Positions 52,001 to 60,351 of a stretch of 64,000 bases of DNA are shown here, piece after piece. How positions within the stretch are numbered: position 1 is the stretch's first letter; the number at the start of each line of letters is the position of its first letter. The DNA is taken from contig JAAONU010000013.1 in assembly GCA_012932295.1 (NCBI GenBank), positions 4,138,603 through 4,202,602 of the forward strand, given 5' to 3'. Source of the stretch: Cyclina sinensis. Its lineage: Eukaryota > Mollusca > Bivalvia > Venerida > Veneridae. The notes beneath the pieces are model-generated. The model was not told where the DNA came from and ran no database searches. It was given only the letters and a program-made list of their open reading frames with translations. The translations under genes and the position numbers were made by a program.

Positions 52001-55000
52001 AAGTCGAACTTATTAAACTTGCAATGTTTGTCAAAGAAGCACTTGGTATAAGAAGTGCACTACTAAATATTGAGTGTTAAAAGCCCATGCTCAACCTCCA
52101 GAAATACATTGTTTTAAATCTGTTGCTAAGTACTTATATAAAACTATAAATTTATTTTCTAATGTGTATGTATATATATGTCTATTTCCTTTTCACGTTG
52201 ACATTTTACTGTATATAACGTGTTATGTATTGTAGACGATGTACTATGTACAAGTCTAAATAAATGTTTGTCTTGTCTTGTCTTATAATGTGTCGCTGTT
52301 TTTTTTTTTTTTTAAGTAATACTCTTCTATATATAGCGTGACAAATAGTTTAGACATTAACAATTGTTTACGGCGTTGTGGTGCCGTTCAACCGAAGTTC
52401 AAATATATTTTGGTGAGATTTTCTTAGAAATTCTTAATAAAGATTCAACTGTGTTGTTTATAATAGCCTTTACTACACGTTTGTGATTGCAAAAATGTCT
52501 TCGAAAATGAATTCTTTTTTATTCCACAAAATTGTGAATGAGCTTCTTTAAATCGCAGAACATACAATTACGCAAGAAAATTTCTAGCTGAAAATAAATC
52601 CTGATGAAAACCAGGTGTAATTATATTCATAAATAACTTGAAAATAGGCATAAATATGGAAGTAAATTTGGAAGCATTGTTATTATTTTGATTGAAAATT
52701 AGGATACAGGCAAAATTACAGACATTATCTTATGATAACTGTAATTCGTCTTAAATAGCCTGTCCGACAGAAAGCTCTTAAAAAAACTAAGTGATTTACG
52801 ATTGCAGTCTAAGTTAATAAAATATAACGATTATTGAAAATGTTGTTAATACGAAACACATTATATCACCTTTTCAACACTTTTGACAAGACTGAAATGC
52901 AGCTGCAATGAATTTAACAATGCATTAATTACACATTTGTCTTTTTGCATGCACGAGTTGGTTCTGTAACGATAAAATCATTGCTTCTTACCTTCAAGTT
53001 TTAGTATTATTTAGGTAGAATAGCAAAGTTCTTGTACAGTTTTAAAAGACAGTAGATTTCAGTATCTGGTTTGTGTTGTGTATCTCAAGGGTGTAAATAG
53101 GAAAAGCTGTTTCATTAATTTACGAAATATACATTTGAATGATTACTCACGTACATTTTAAAAACATTAGGTGTTGTTTCAAAAGCATTGTCTGCGATAT
53201 ACTTTATGCTGTTCTTGGACATATGTCTGAAACGAAATAAAAAATATTTATTGTCGTTTAAAGACACAATATACAAGAAATAAAAAGAAACATCTTAGCA
53301 CTATACCGTCATCAGCTATTCAACTTTAGTTAGGGTGGGTTGCAGAACTGATCAGGATTAAGGATACAGAAAAGAACAATAAACACAACCTTCTTAGGTC
53401 CTTAAGGGACTCCAAAGATTCGTAAAATATAGTTTATGTCAAGAAAATAGACCAGCAGGACCTAAATTGCATGTGTTTATTGGTACATTGTTTACAAGTT
53501 TGCGACGGTAACCACCGAACTTTGAAAGCAACTATGAAGAGGTCATTTACTCGTACCTTCAGCAATTACTCCTCATTTCAGTTCATGCAAAAAATGGGAC
53601 GCTTATCTGCTTAGCTCGACTGTTTTGAGACTTAAGAAATGGCCTGTATGAATACAAGATTAAGTGAAATAAAAATACAAAATATACTCACATTTCACGT
53701 AGACCTGGGAGGTTACAAAAAACTTTACTGTTTATCGCAGTTAGGAAATTGTCCGACAGGTCGCTGGAAAAAATGCATATTATATTAGCCAAACCAATTA
53801 AATCAGGTTACTTCTTTCAGATCATTTCTGAATTTTTAACACGTAAGTTCTAAAGCAATGAAATCGTCCCTCTGTCTAGTTCGATAGTTTGAAAGAAATA
53901 CATGCAACCAGATTAAAACAGTTTAACATTTGTTTTAAATTGTAAATAGTGAGTCGAAATGATGATAAAAAGCTAGACCTCAATGACAACAGATTCCGTT
54001 TAATCTTTTAATCAATACTTAGTATATAAATATCAAAAAAATAAAAGTTTAAAAGGCAGAAGGGCACTGTCATAGAATGATTAATTCGTGAAAACAGACT
54101 TACATTTTTCTAAGTTTTGGCAAGTTATAGAACGACCTTTCACTGAGATTTCGGATCTGATTTTTACGCAGCTTTCTGTAAGGAAAACGAAGATATAACT
54201 TTTCTTAACAATAATGTTATTTAAAAAGACAGTTTTGAAGATTTACAATTCACTTTTCACTTTATATGGCATTGTATACTTCACAAAAGAAATGCGATCG
54301 CTTTATGTCTCTCTTAATGATGATTGTTACATCACAATAAAATAAAGTAGTGCTACTTCATGAAGTGAGTATGAAAGTCATCTTACGAAAGTCTTGTTAA
54401 CGTAATTGCACTGTAAATTTACGAAACATTCGAGTCTTCTGACATTGAGACAGTGAATCAATTACATTTACTGTTATTGCCTACGGCTGAGAAACGTTGC
54501 AATTTAGAGTGTTTACTTTTGTATTCTATATCGTTCCATTCGTATGGAAAAATACTGTGGTATATTATCATCAGTATTTACTAATGTCTTCATTTGTGTT
54601 CAATAAATTTACATGCGTATGTTCATTTCAGTTCAGTTACAGTCAATTTATGTAAGGTTTACATGATATTTTCTATAAAGCTGTGAAAACATGATATTTA
54701 GCACGTTTCAACACTTACATGTGGTCCACAATCGTAAACTGCCTGAATGCATTCGTCCAGATTGATGGGATATGGTTACCTTCAAAGTCTCTATGGTTAC
54801 AAAAACGTTTAACAATTTAATATCAAGGTTTTCAATAGATAACAATACATAAGATAGATGGTGCAGCGGTCATTTACTAATAGACAGTCTGTAATTAAGC
54901 AAGCAGCAAGCGTTAATATAAATGAAAAATGTCTTCTTTTTTTCGTAGATATCATTTCAGATTAGAGCTAATATAATTCTATAATCTTTTTAAAAAGAAA

Positions 55001-55147
55001 ATTAGGAACTTGTTGGAATAATCAGGGTTTGGTATATTTTAAAAGTCTCAAAACAATTATACTTACAATGTCCTAAATCTTGCTGAAATATTACCATATA
55101 GAATATCAAACAGATGACTAACGGATACCTCCGGGGCTCTCAACACC
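34926..55147 (-). CDS. LRR receptor tyrosine kinase, 18 exons, N-terminus not found
   Basis: A single-pass membrane receptor: the outer leucine-rich repeats would bind ligand and the inner kinase phosphorylates tyrosines. From the N-terminus the exons give an LRR-flanking segment, eight LRRs, an LRR C-cap with four cysteines (NPWRCDC), a transmembrane helix, about 105 juxtamembrane residues and a full kinase. Kinase signatures are the glycine loop GRGAFGDV, the VAVKK lysine, [11 protein letters not shown], an activation loop with two tyrosines (DVYESGFYS), WMSPE, DVWSYG and a final RCW/RP segment. The located exons sum to about 711 codons; a signal peptide is still missing. The kinase resembles FGFR/Ret/Cad96Ca-type receptors more than Trk, which has a YxxxYY loop. 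No Ig domain lies between LRRs and membrane. The alpha-C exon holds a one-base frameshift, so the gene is either broken or carries a sequence error. Exact orthology is uncertain. Confidence 0.93.
35277..35382 (-). CDS. LRR-RTK exon 17: kinase C-lobe end
   Basis: Reads [20 protein letters not shown] and then [15 protein letters not shown]. This is the RCW...RP motif closing the C-lobe. Acceptor TTTGTAG, donor CAG/GTAAAC. It begins with one base completing an Ile codon from exon 16 and ends in phase 0. Confidence 0.92.
36558..36766 (-). CDS. LRR-RTK exon 16: activation-loop end and C-lobe
   Basis: Begins [20 protein letters not shown] and contains [14 protein letters not shown] and [18 protein letters not shown]. 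These are the P+1 loop, the SPE motif (the usual APE) and the conserved DVWSYG helix of tyrosine kinases. Acceptor ATTTCAG, donor TAT/GTAAGT, leaving two bases. Confidence 0.96.
37122..37244 (-). CDS. LRR-RTK exon 15: catalytic loop and DFG
   Basis: Forty-one codons: [20 protein letters not shown] and then [21 protein letters not shown]. The HRD aspartate and DFG aspartate are intact, and AARN marks a tyrosine kinase. The activation loop has two tyrosines. Phase 0 at both ends; the donor AAG/GTTTTA is weak but gives a seamless join to GRLPYKW. Confidence 0.95.
37518..37717 (-). CDS. LRR-RTK exon 14: kinase hinge and alpha-D/E
   Basis: Begins [20 protein letters not shown], the hinge and alpha-D helix, and ends with [14 protein letters not shown], the alpha-E helix just before HRD. 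Between them is an insert of about 25 residues ([17 protein letters not shown]), comparable to the kinase-insert region of other receptors. Acceptor TTGCACAG, donor AAG/GTGATT. Confidence 0.94.
38546..38657 (-). CDS. LRR-RTK exon 13: alpha-C helix, with frameshift
   Basis: The 5' part reads [12 protein letters not shown] in the frame handed on by exon 12. The 3' part reads [20 protein letters not shown] in the frame required by exon 14. The two frames differ by one base. The exon is 112 bp where 111 would keep phase, and the switch falls at an A4 run on the coding strand (about 38619-38622). The Glu in the alpha-C helix that should pair with the VAVKK lysine lies right at the switch. An alternative acceptor at 38650/38651 does not repair the phase. 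Confidence 0.85.
38964..39108 (-). CDS. LRR-RTK exon 12: glycine loop and catalytic lysine
   Basis: Contains [20 protein letters not shown] and then [10 protein letters not shown], the ATP-binding glycine loop and the lysine strand. Donor GAG/GTAAAT leaves one base. The 5' edge uses TTCGAAG, which has a poor pyrimidine tract; an alternative acceptor near 39179 (TTTTTAAG) would add 23 codons but needs a different phase. Confidence 0.88.
39415..39699 (-). CDS. LRR-RTK exon 11: juxtamembrane region
   Basis: Ninety-five codons from [20 protein letters not shown], phase 0 at both ends, acceptor ATATTTCAG, donor CAAG/GTTCTT (weak). It has YY and MYQDE tyrosines that could be phosphorylated, but no known domain. 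The long open frame and its fit with both neighbours support it; the 3' boundary is less certain. Confidence 0.75.
39864..39979 (-). CDS. LRR-RTK exon 10: transmembrane helix
   Basis: Encodes [20 protein letters not shown], an uncharged helix of about 20 residues, followed by [14 protein letters not shown], a basic stop-transfer segment. This fixes the topology: LRRs outside, kinase inside. Acceptor CTTTTTCAG, donor ATG/GTACAA. Confidence 0.94.
40900..41069 (-). CDS. LRR-RTK exon 9: LRR C-terminal cap
   Basis: Begins [19 protein letters not shown] and continues to further cysteines in NIQCSEPV and FGHSCGK. The NPWRCDC...C...C pattern is the cysteine-rich LRR C-terminal cap. About 15 residues separate its last cysteine from the membrane helix, leaving no room for an Ig domain. 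Confidence 0.93.
41118..41830. mobile_element. Fold-back element with long inverted arms, in an RTK intron
   Basis: The ends are GCTCAA and TTGAGC, each bordered by TA (41116-41117 and 41831-41832), which fits a TA target duplication. The outer ~170 bp on each side are imperfect inverted copies of each other (AATGTCGTGTTAGC, AACATTAGACATT, GCAAAAGTCAAT and ACACGTGAAATTTGAATGTT on the left, all inverted on the right). The middle repeats the motif GTGCTAGCACGACATTCGAC in alternating orientations. No protein is encoded. It begins 48 bp upstream of the LRR-cap exon. TA-target fold-back elements are usually moved by mariner/Tc1-type transposases. Confidence 0.85.
42198..42266 (-). CDS. LRR-RTK exon 8: LRR
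   Basis: A 69 bp one-repeat exon: [20 protein letters not shown]. Acceptor TTGCAG, donor CGT/GTAAGT. It begins with one base and ends with two, the same phase pattern as every other LRR exon here. Confidence 0.92.
42830..42898 (-). CDS. LRR-RTK exon 7: LRR
   Basis: A 69 bp exon: [20 protein letters not shown] and then MHV. A nearer GTGAGT after IQY would break phase; the donor CACGT/GTAACG keeps phase and completes the repeat. Confidence 0.85.
42951..43054. repeat. T/G-rich low-complexity tract
   Basis: TTTG and GTTG repeats, then a run of about 27 T, then GA and ten G. It lies in the intron between LRR exons 6 and 7. The strong strand asymmetry produces artificial open frames on both strands. 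Confidence 0.85.
43321..44100. mobile_element. Hairpin-bearing dispersed element, copy 1
   Basis: 43323-43374 (ATATTTGTTTGTTTCATTGA to CACGAGTGAAGAC) is an imperfect inverted copy of 43436-43488. The loop holds a second small inverted pair (GATATTTTCAGGAGTGGC and GCCACGAGTGAAAATGTC). Downstream sequence through AAGTAGTTCGGCAAAAACAG to AAAATAGATATTTCC is shared in order with 55.45-56.36 kb, so this is a dispersed family. No coding capacity. Confidence 0.7.
44590..44738 (-). mobile_element. tRNA-Ser/Leu-like SINE
   Basis: The reverse strand reads GGCGGCGTGGCCGAGTGGTT with an A box, then a long variable-arm-like part, then TAGTTCAAACCC as B box. It resembles a class II tRNA head, followed by an unrelated body to about 44590. 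It is not a functional tRNA gene as far as I can fold it. Confidence 0.65.
45440..46900 (+). repeat. Second array of ~165 bp units, in an RTK intron
   Basis: The same family as 2.4-4.1 kb. It opens at GAGGGCCATGATGGCCCTGG with GCTCACCTGATTACTTAA and closes with a GACGGACGAACGGACGGAC run, ATCACAAAAGCTCACC and CAGGTGAGCTAAAAA. It contains about five units with GGGCGGGGCCAATTTTGACC and AAGAAGATTTT. The frame at 46710-46943 is only the repeat end. Confidence 0.82.
47098..47291. mobile_element. Short inverted-repeat element (TTAACCCTTA ends)
   Basis: Opens TTTAACCCTTACCATGC and closes GCAGAGTAAGGGTTAAG, an inverted pair. The interior has CAGACCGAATGGCGAACAGTG and GATCATGGGTGTGCAGG. I recognise this as a repeat commonly seen in bivalve sequence, which supports the organism call, though I cannot search it here. 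About 190 bp, non-coding. Confidence 0.7.
47684..47752 (-). CDS. LRR-RTK exon 6: LRR
   Basis: A 69 bp exon: [20 protein letters not shown] and then KIL, matching the LxxNxLxxI pattern. Acceptor TTTGTCAG, donor ACT/GTAAGT. Confidence 0.92.
48669..48737 (-). CDS. LRR-RTK exon 5: LRR
   Basis: A 69 bp exon: [20 protein letters not shown] and then QEL. Acceptor ATTTCCAG, donor ACT/GTAAGT. Confidence 0.93.
49190..52290 (+). pseudogene. Decayed LINE (non-LTR retrotransposon)
   Basis: In broken frames it carries the reverse-transcriptase blocks in order: [16 protein letters not shown] and [11 protein letters not shown] (50390-50520), [16 protein letters not shown] (about 50605-50650), [20 protein letters not shown] (50768-50830), the catalytic [11 protein letters not shown] (50894-50930), then a thumb-like part to 51460 and a C-terminal Cys/His segment (YCLCCN...[10 protein letters not shown], 51840-51905). 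It ends near 52285 in AATAAATGTTTGTCTTGTCTTGTCTT. Many stops and shifts, plus an internal duplication, show it is dead. It lies antisense in the RTK intron between exons 4 and 5. Confidence 0.92.
49527..50490 (+). repeat. Internal tandem duplication in the LINE
   Basis: 49527-49984 is repeated almost identically at 49985-50490, both opening AAGAAGACGAGTAATGCTGG and closing CATAACACTATTTCGG. The first copy lacks about 50 bp present in the second (between AATAATGGT and CCGGACTAGACAATCC). Either a real recent duplication or an assembly duplication. Confidence 0.9.
52291..53154 (-). other. RTK intron sequence
   Basis: Nothing recognised beyond a T-rich tract at about 52300-52312. Confidence 0.5.
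53155..53226 (-). CDS. LRR-RTK exon 4: LRR
   Basis: A 72 bp exon: [20 protein letters not shown] and then VFK. The donor AAT/GTACGT keeps phase; a GTGAGT four bases later would not. The 4.4 kb intron that follows holds the decayed LINE. Confidence 0.9.
53692..53763 (-). CDS. LRR-RTK exon 3: LRR
   Basis: A 72 bp exon: [20 protein letters not shown] and then LRE. Acceptor TTTTCCAG, donor AAT/GTGAGT. Confidence 0.94.
54104..54175 (-). CDS. LRR-RTK exon 2: LRR
   Basis: A 72 bp exon: [20 protein letters not shown] and then LRK. Acceptor CCTTACAG, donor AAT/GTAAGT. Confidence 0.94.
54719..54790 (-). CDS. LRR-RTK exon 1b: LRR
   Basis: A 72 bp exon: [20 protein letters not shown] and then VDH. It matches the repeat pattern with a weaker leucine backbone, as edge repeats often do. 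Acceptor ACCATAG, donor CAT/GTAAGT. Confidence 0.88.
55067..55147 (-). CDS. LRR-RTK exon 1a: N-terminal flank of the LRR stack
   Basis: An 81 bp exon with the same phases as the LRR exons, reading [20 protein letters not shown] and then SARFRT. Acceptor ATTTTCAG, donor CATT/GTAAGT. It has no cysteine pair of an LRR N-cap, so at least one more exon, with the signal peptide and probably the cap, should lie upstream (higher coordinates). I could not find it. Confidence 0.75.
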
Positions 55148-55449
55148 CTGAAAATTGTAAGAAGAATTATGTTCTTTTGTGTATTGAAAGGCAGTATTAA
55201 ATCTTTAAATGTCGTCTGGTCATTTGTTACAGTTGTAACAGGAAATCTGTTAGTATTTGCCCATGGAAAATGAATTTATAAATACTATTTCTTGTAATTT
55301 CTTGATATAGAGCAAATAAATATTTCTCTCAGGACAGACGAACAGGGCAACAACGAAAACACCGTCTGCGATTAAAAGTTAAAATACTTCTTTATCAGGG
55401 ATCTAACGGCGTCTTTATATCAAACAATTTTATTGTGCTTCCTAATTCC

Positions 55450-56360
55450 AGAAGAATTATATAGAGGATATTTGTTTATTTTTGTGGAAGATGAGAATTT
55501 ATTTCATCGAGTGAACACCATATGTGATATTTTCACGAGTGGCGCAGCTTTTTATTTTATGCCAACACGTCAAAAATGGGGTTTTTATGACATTTTTAAT
55601 CAGGGCCTTCAATAAATTCCCCATGGTGAGCCCCAAATCAGTTAATGCGTACTTTGGTTACTGCGCATAAAAAAAGTGCAGACAATCTCCAATACATATG
55701 ATAACTTTACTTCTGCTGAAATAAACTGAATACACTTTCATCAAATAACATTTATTTTTGTCTACACAGTTTATCAATATTTATTTAATTTTTGATATAC
55801 ATACTTTAATTATAAAAGCGGATTAATACTCAATATTCAATATTCAATCAATTGAATTGAAAGTCGGCCATATTGGATATTGTCCATGTGAGTTATGTAA
55901 ACAAATCAGACATTTTAAATAATTTATGGCGAATTTCATTATTGTTCACAACTAGGAATTCAATATTATAACTGGATTTAACAAGGTAAATAAATTTCAC
56001 TCGCTGTCACTGTCTGAAATACAGCGGATTCTCTTGTATTTACGTGGTGGGGAAATTCCTGAAGTTTCATCAAGCAGGCCAGCTTTTGGACTGGAATTTA
56101 TGACCTGTTGAGATAGTTGCTGGGGGTGCAGTTTTAGAGGAATTGAAATTGAAAGTAACATTTCCATGAAAGTGACTGTTCATGAAAAATCCTCTTGGTG
56201 CAGGACCAGATTCACTATTTCCTGCAATCATTGGAGCAGTGTGGTTCTTGGCTGAATCAGGTAAAAAAGTAGTTCGGGCACAAACAGTGTATTATCAAAA
56301 TGGTAATTTCACTGATTCAAAACAGTGTATTATCATTTTTATCTCACTGATATTTCCCTA
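55450..56360. mobile_element. Hairpin-family dispersed element, copy 2
   Basis: Shares with 43.3-44.1 kb, in the same order, ATAGAGGATATTTGTTT, TTTCACGAGTGGC, GATTCTCTTGTAT, AAAAAAGTAGTTCGG and a closing TCTCACTGATATTTCC region. It lies just beyond the first RTK exon found, so the missing 5' exons may sit on its far side. Confidence 0.65.
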
Positions 56361-56397
56361 TATTTCAGTGGTAGGCATAAAAATAAAGAAGTTATTT

Positions 56398-56860
56398 TTA
56401 TTTTTGATATAGATCTGTTGTACGATATTCACAGAGCAGTTCGGAAGACAATAAGCTATAATAAAAGTTTTGTGTAATTATAGTATTCATATTCAATTGT
56501 AAATTATCAGTATATCTGTGGAGACTATGGTTATGTCTTTTTATCCATCCAAGGTCGTGATATAAGTGACAGGTTACAGATAAATGTTCGTGTAATAAAT
56601 TGTCAAGGCCTATTTTGTCAAGGGTATTTAAAAGAAAGTGATGTTGCAGTGGTGTAAAATAGGGGGAAAACATCCATACACTGTAATGGATGAGATGGTA
56701 ATAATCTCACGTTGAGCGATACAACAGATGGTAACTGACTACTTTTTGGAGCGTTTTCAGAACAAAAATCAGTTTCTAGTAAAAATGTGTTATTACTATT
56801 TATTCCGTCAGTTTCATTAAATTTCGATGAATTTTCTAAAATGTCTTACCTATTCTGAAT
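56398..56860 (-). other. Two overlapping reverse frames of unknown nature
   Basis: A 91-codon frame at 56398-56673 (LLNTLDKIGLDNLLHEHLSV) and, in another phase, an open stretch at about 56614-56858 (containing NNTFLLETDFCSEN). Both are long for this base composition and adjoin. No domain is recognised. They could be a decayed mobile-element protein with a frameshift, or chance. Confidence 0.25.
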
Positions 56861-58870
56861 ATCAAGATAAAATGAAAACATAAATTCTCTTAGGTCTGTT
56901 GAATCAATATAATGCCTTTGTGTCATATATTCTAGTTTTGGGCTGCGTCACTACAGTAATACTGTAGAAAGATTTATTTGTCAAAATATGTTGTATCTCT
57001 CTAAGATTATTGATGAATGGACTTGCTGTCAGACAGTATGCTTGAGAACAAAGCCAGTGAACTCTAAATCTCCAGATTGTGCAGTCACTTCCTTATTTCT
57101 GTAATTCTTCAAATAAAACAAAAAAATAATAGATTTAATAACTCAATTTTTTTATTTCTCTAAGGCGAACTGCAAGTTTTTACCTTCCTATACTTGCTAA
57201 ATTAAAGGAGATATGTAATAAAAAATTTACAGACGAATAAAGAATGATATTACAGGAAATGTGATATGGTAGAGAGAAAAAAAAATCAGAGTTTTTAAGG
57301 CAATGTCTTAACAATATTCCGTCCCCAAGCAGTTAGCTGCAAATGGCATTTGTCATTTATTTTAAATTATCTCTTTTTTTCAATACGCAAAGCTGAGATA
57401 CTTTTGAGACCATCAGTCTTCACGTAAAAGCCCCTGTGATAGCATAATTATTGTATAAAGCAAAAGCGTGTAGTTATTGACTGTCAGGTATAAAGAAAAA
57501 TTATTTCGAATCTTTCCTCGGTTGCTTTACAACTTAGCGAATTGTTGTTGTTGTTGTCGTCGTAAAAAGATAAAAGCTAATCTACAAAGCAAAGGTTGAG
57601 AAAAAAAAAGATAAAGATTTGCGAAAATGTCAACTTTCTTATAATTTTAAGAACATAATCATAATTATAGTTATATACGTCTCAATAAATAGAATACAGA
57701 CGTCATGTCAGAGGATACAATAGTCTGTTATATCCAACTTGATTTGATTTATAAATGAAAATATATATTATAAACTTCTTAATTAGAGATTCTGGACGAG
57801 AGTTATTCTTGAAGAAAACTCATGCCCTATTACTCCAGATCTAAGTAACTCACTATTTCAAATACCTTTGGTTAGGTTCAAATAGAGGAACATACATTAT
57901 TTATCTGTAAAAGTTAAAGACTGAGTGAGCATTCAGTGAACTAATGAGACAAGAGATCTTGATTAATGGCTTCACACTTGAACATTAGTTTGAAATGTCA
58001 CTCTATCATTATAAATCACATGATTTGATAGAAACTCAAAATGACAATACACCTAAACTTGAAGCTTTCATACCGCCTCCATTATGTCTAGCATGTCTGA
58101 CTTTTGAAGACATAATCATGACTTTCTGAATTGAGCTTTCTCAATAAGTGTCATTGGTACGTTTTATAGTGTTTGTCTGTCTTCATTTTCAAGCTTTATT
58201 GAGATCTTCTGAACTGTATTTCCAAGTCTTCAAAGTAGACAATATTAACAGCTCTGGGTCTAAGGTGTACAATCAGTAAAAACCTTCGAGTTTACAGTTC
58301 ATCTAAAATATATATTGGTAAGTATATTTACAACAATCATATGTGATACGATTTCTAGCAATTTCAATAAGAAATTGAACAATTATAATTTCTACGTAAA
58401 CAAATATCCACATCTCCATTCTTCAAGAAGTCCTGAAGACTTTGAATAGAGAGCAACAGAAAAAAAACATTATGCATATGTTTGTTCTAAAAGGATAGTT
58501 GCCTCAGACAAACTTCTTCAAGATATATGTTACTGCCTCCACCTTTAGTAAGGTAGGATAAACTGAAAACTGAACTGTAATTGTAGTCCTTTTTAAATCA
58601 TTATTCCGTATAAAACATTACATATAAAGGTAGTTCAAACGCATACAATTTAAAAAAAAAAAACAGAAATGGCCAGGCACTTGAAAACAAAATTGTGCAA
58701 ATTCTTCCATCATTAATTTTTAGCACAATTATGCGTCAATGCGCAACACAATGAGACATGCGCACTTATCATCAAGAGACGATTGGACTAAATCAGAAGT
58801 CAAAGGTTAATTTTAGATTCTTTAAACATCTCAAGAATAAGTGACGCTACAAATAATTCCCAAACTGAGT
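56861..58870. other. Non-coding stretch
   Basis: No gene recognised. A GTTGTTGTTGTTGTCGTCG run lies at about 57544. I searched the reverse strand by eye for a signal-peptide exon of the RTK and found none I could support. Confidence 0.45.
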
Positions 58871-59022
58871 CAATATTAGAGTTAACCACGACCTAACTTA
58901 ATGTTTATTGATCTAGGGGACTTCAATATTAAAGTGAACCACGACCTAACTTAATTTTTATTGATCTAGGGGACTTCAATATTAAAGTGAACCACGACCT
59001 AACTTAATGTTTATTGATCTAG
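58871..59022. repeat. 53 bp minisatellite, three copies
   Basis: CAATATTAAAGTGAACCACG followed by ACCTAACTTAATGTTTATTG and ATCTAGGGGACTT, with starts at 58871, 58924 and 58977. The last copy stops at ATCTAG. Copies are almost identical. Confidence 0.95.
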
Positions 59023-60350
59023 TTCCAGTTTACTTAAGCTACGGATCTAAATTACTATAATGTTATGCTGTTGTACTTTTAATGAATCTGTTTTAGTGTA
59101 ACTGATGATCAAGCTGCTTTTTTACGCTATATATTTCTGTTGTTTTTTGTATACTGATTTTGTTTCTTTCATCAACAACAAAGTGTCCTGTTTCATATGA
59201 CATTTTGATTGTGTGTGAGTTGATTATACGGTTGACTTTCAACTTTCTAAAGTGAGTATAGGTTATTAAACTCTGACAACTAAGTCTGAGAAACGGGTTT
59301 GACGCTTAGTGGTCTAGAGCATTTGGGTTTTTAGGCAAATCGATATTTTTCCGATGCATTTCATCGCGAATGTTTCTGACACGGAAGTTCGTTACAATGA
59401 AAATCAAACACCACCAGAGTTTACCACATTAGAACTGATATGAAACGGTCTGGATTCTAGTCATCTGAGCTTCACAAGGTTTACTGGAGATGATTTGAAG
59501 GGTTTTTTTTTTCTTTGAATGCCAATTTTATATGTTTATCTGTGTTAGGAAAGTGTTTATTCAAAAGTTTATTAACAATTTATTGAACATTTTCTTTATG
59601 TTTGTCGATGTTTTCATTCTAGGTTGGTAATTAACCTTTGTAAAAGCATAACTTTTTTATTTTAATTAAGATAGGCAGAGATACAGACATAAATCTAATC
59701 AAAGTATTCAGGAAGGGAAGATACATTGAGACCATTATATTATAAAAGTTGTTATTGCAATCTTGGTGACATTTATTCAGTACAGTCTGGTTATTATTTT
59801 TAAAGAATATGATATATATGTCTGACTCAAAACAATGAAAATAAGATTTATTATCAATCATGAAAACACAAATGGTACACATGTTTGTAGTGCTCATATA
59901 TAGCATCTATGCAAATAAAAAAATTAAAAAAGGATAATTCAACAGGAAAATAAAAGACAAGTATGTTTGTACTGGATTATCGAGACAACGAACATACAAG
60001 TTCATGTACTGTAGATAGTGATTTTAAGGCTGAGACGAAGTAACAAACAATATAATAGCAACATGTAAACCTAGTTAATTTAATTTCACATGTAAAAGTT
60101 ACCAATCAATTATACACATATGCCCCCCTCCCCCACTTACTCCCCGCTTAAACTGGAACTGGAAAATTTCACCACCTATTTCAACCTAAAAATGGGCAAC
60201 TCGGACAAACAATATTTATGTCACCTTTACATGTAGCAATTTCTGCAAATAACAAAATATCAAAATCATGTCTGTTCAAAATGCTTTACAGAATTTTTCT
60301 TCGTATAAGTCTTTGATATCCAGTGTTTGTTTCATCGCTGGTTGCCTTTA
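59023..60350. other. Non-coding stretch
   Basis: No gene recognised. The reverse frame at 59631-59906 has no visible domain. Confidence 0.5.
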
Positions 60351-60351
60351 T

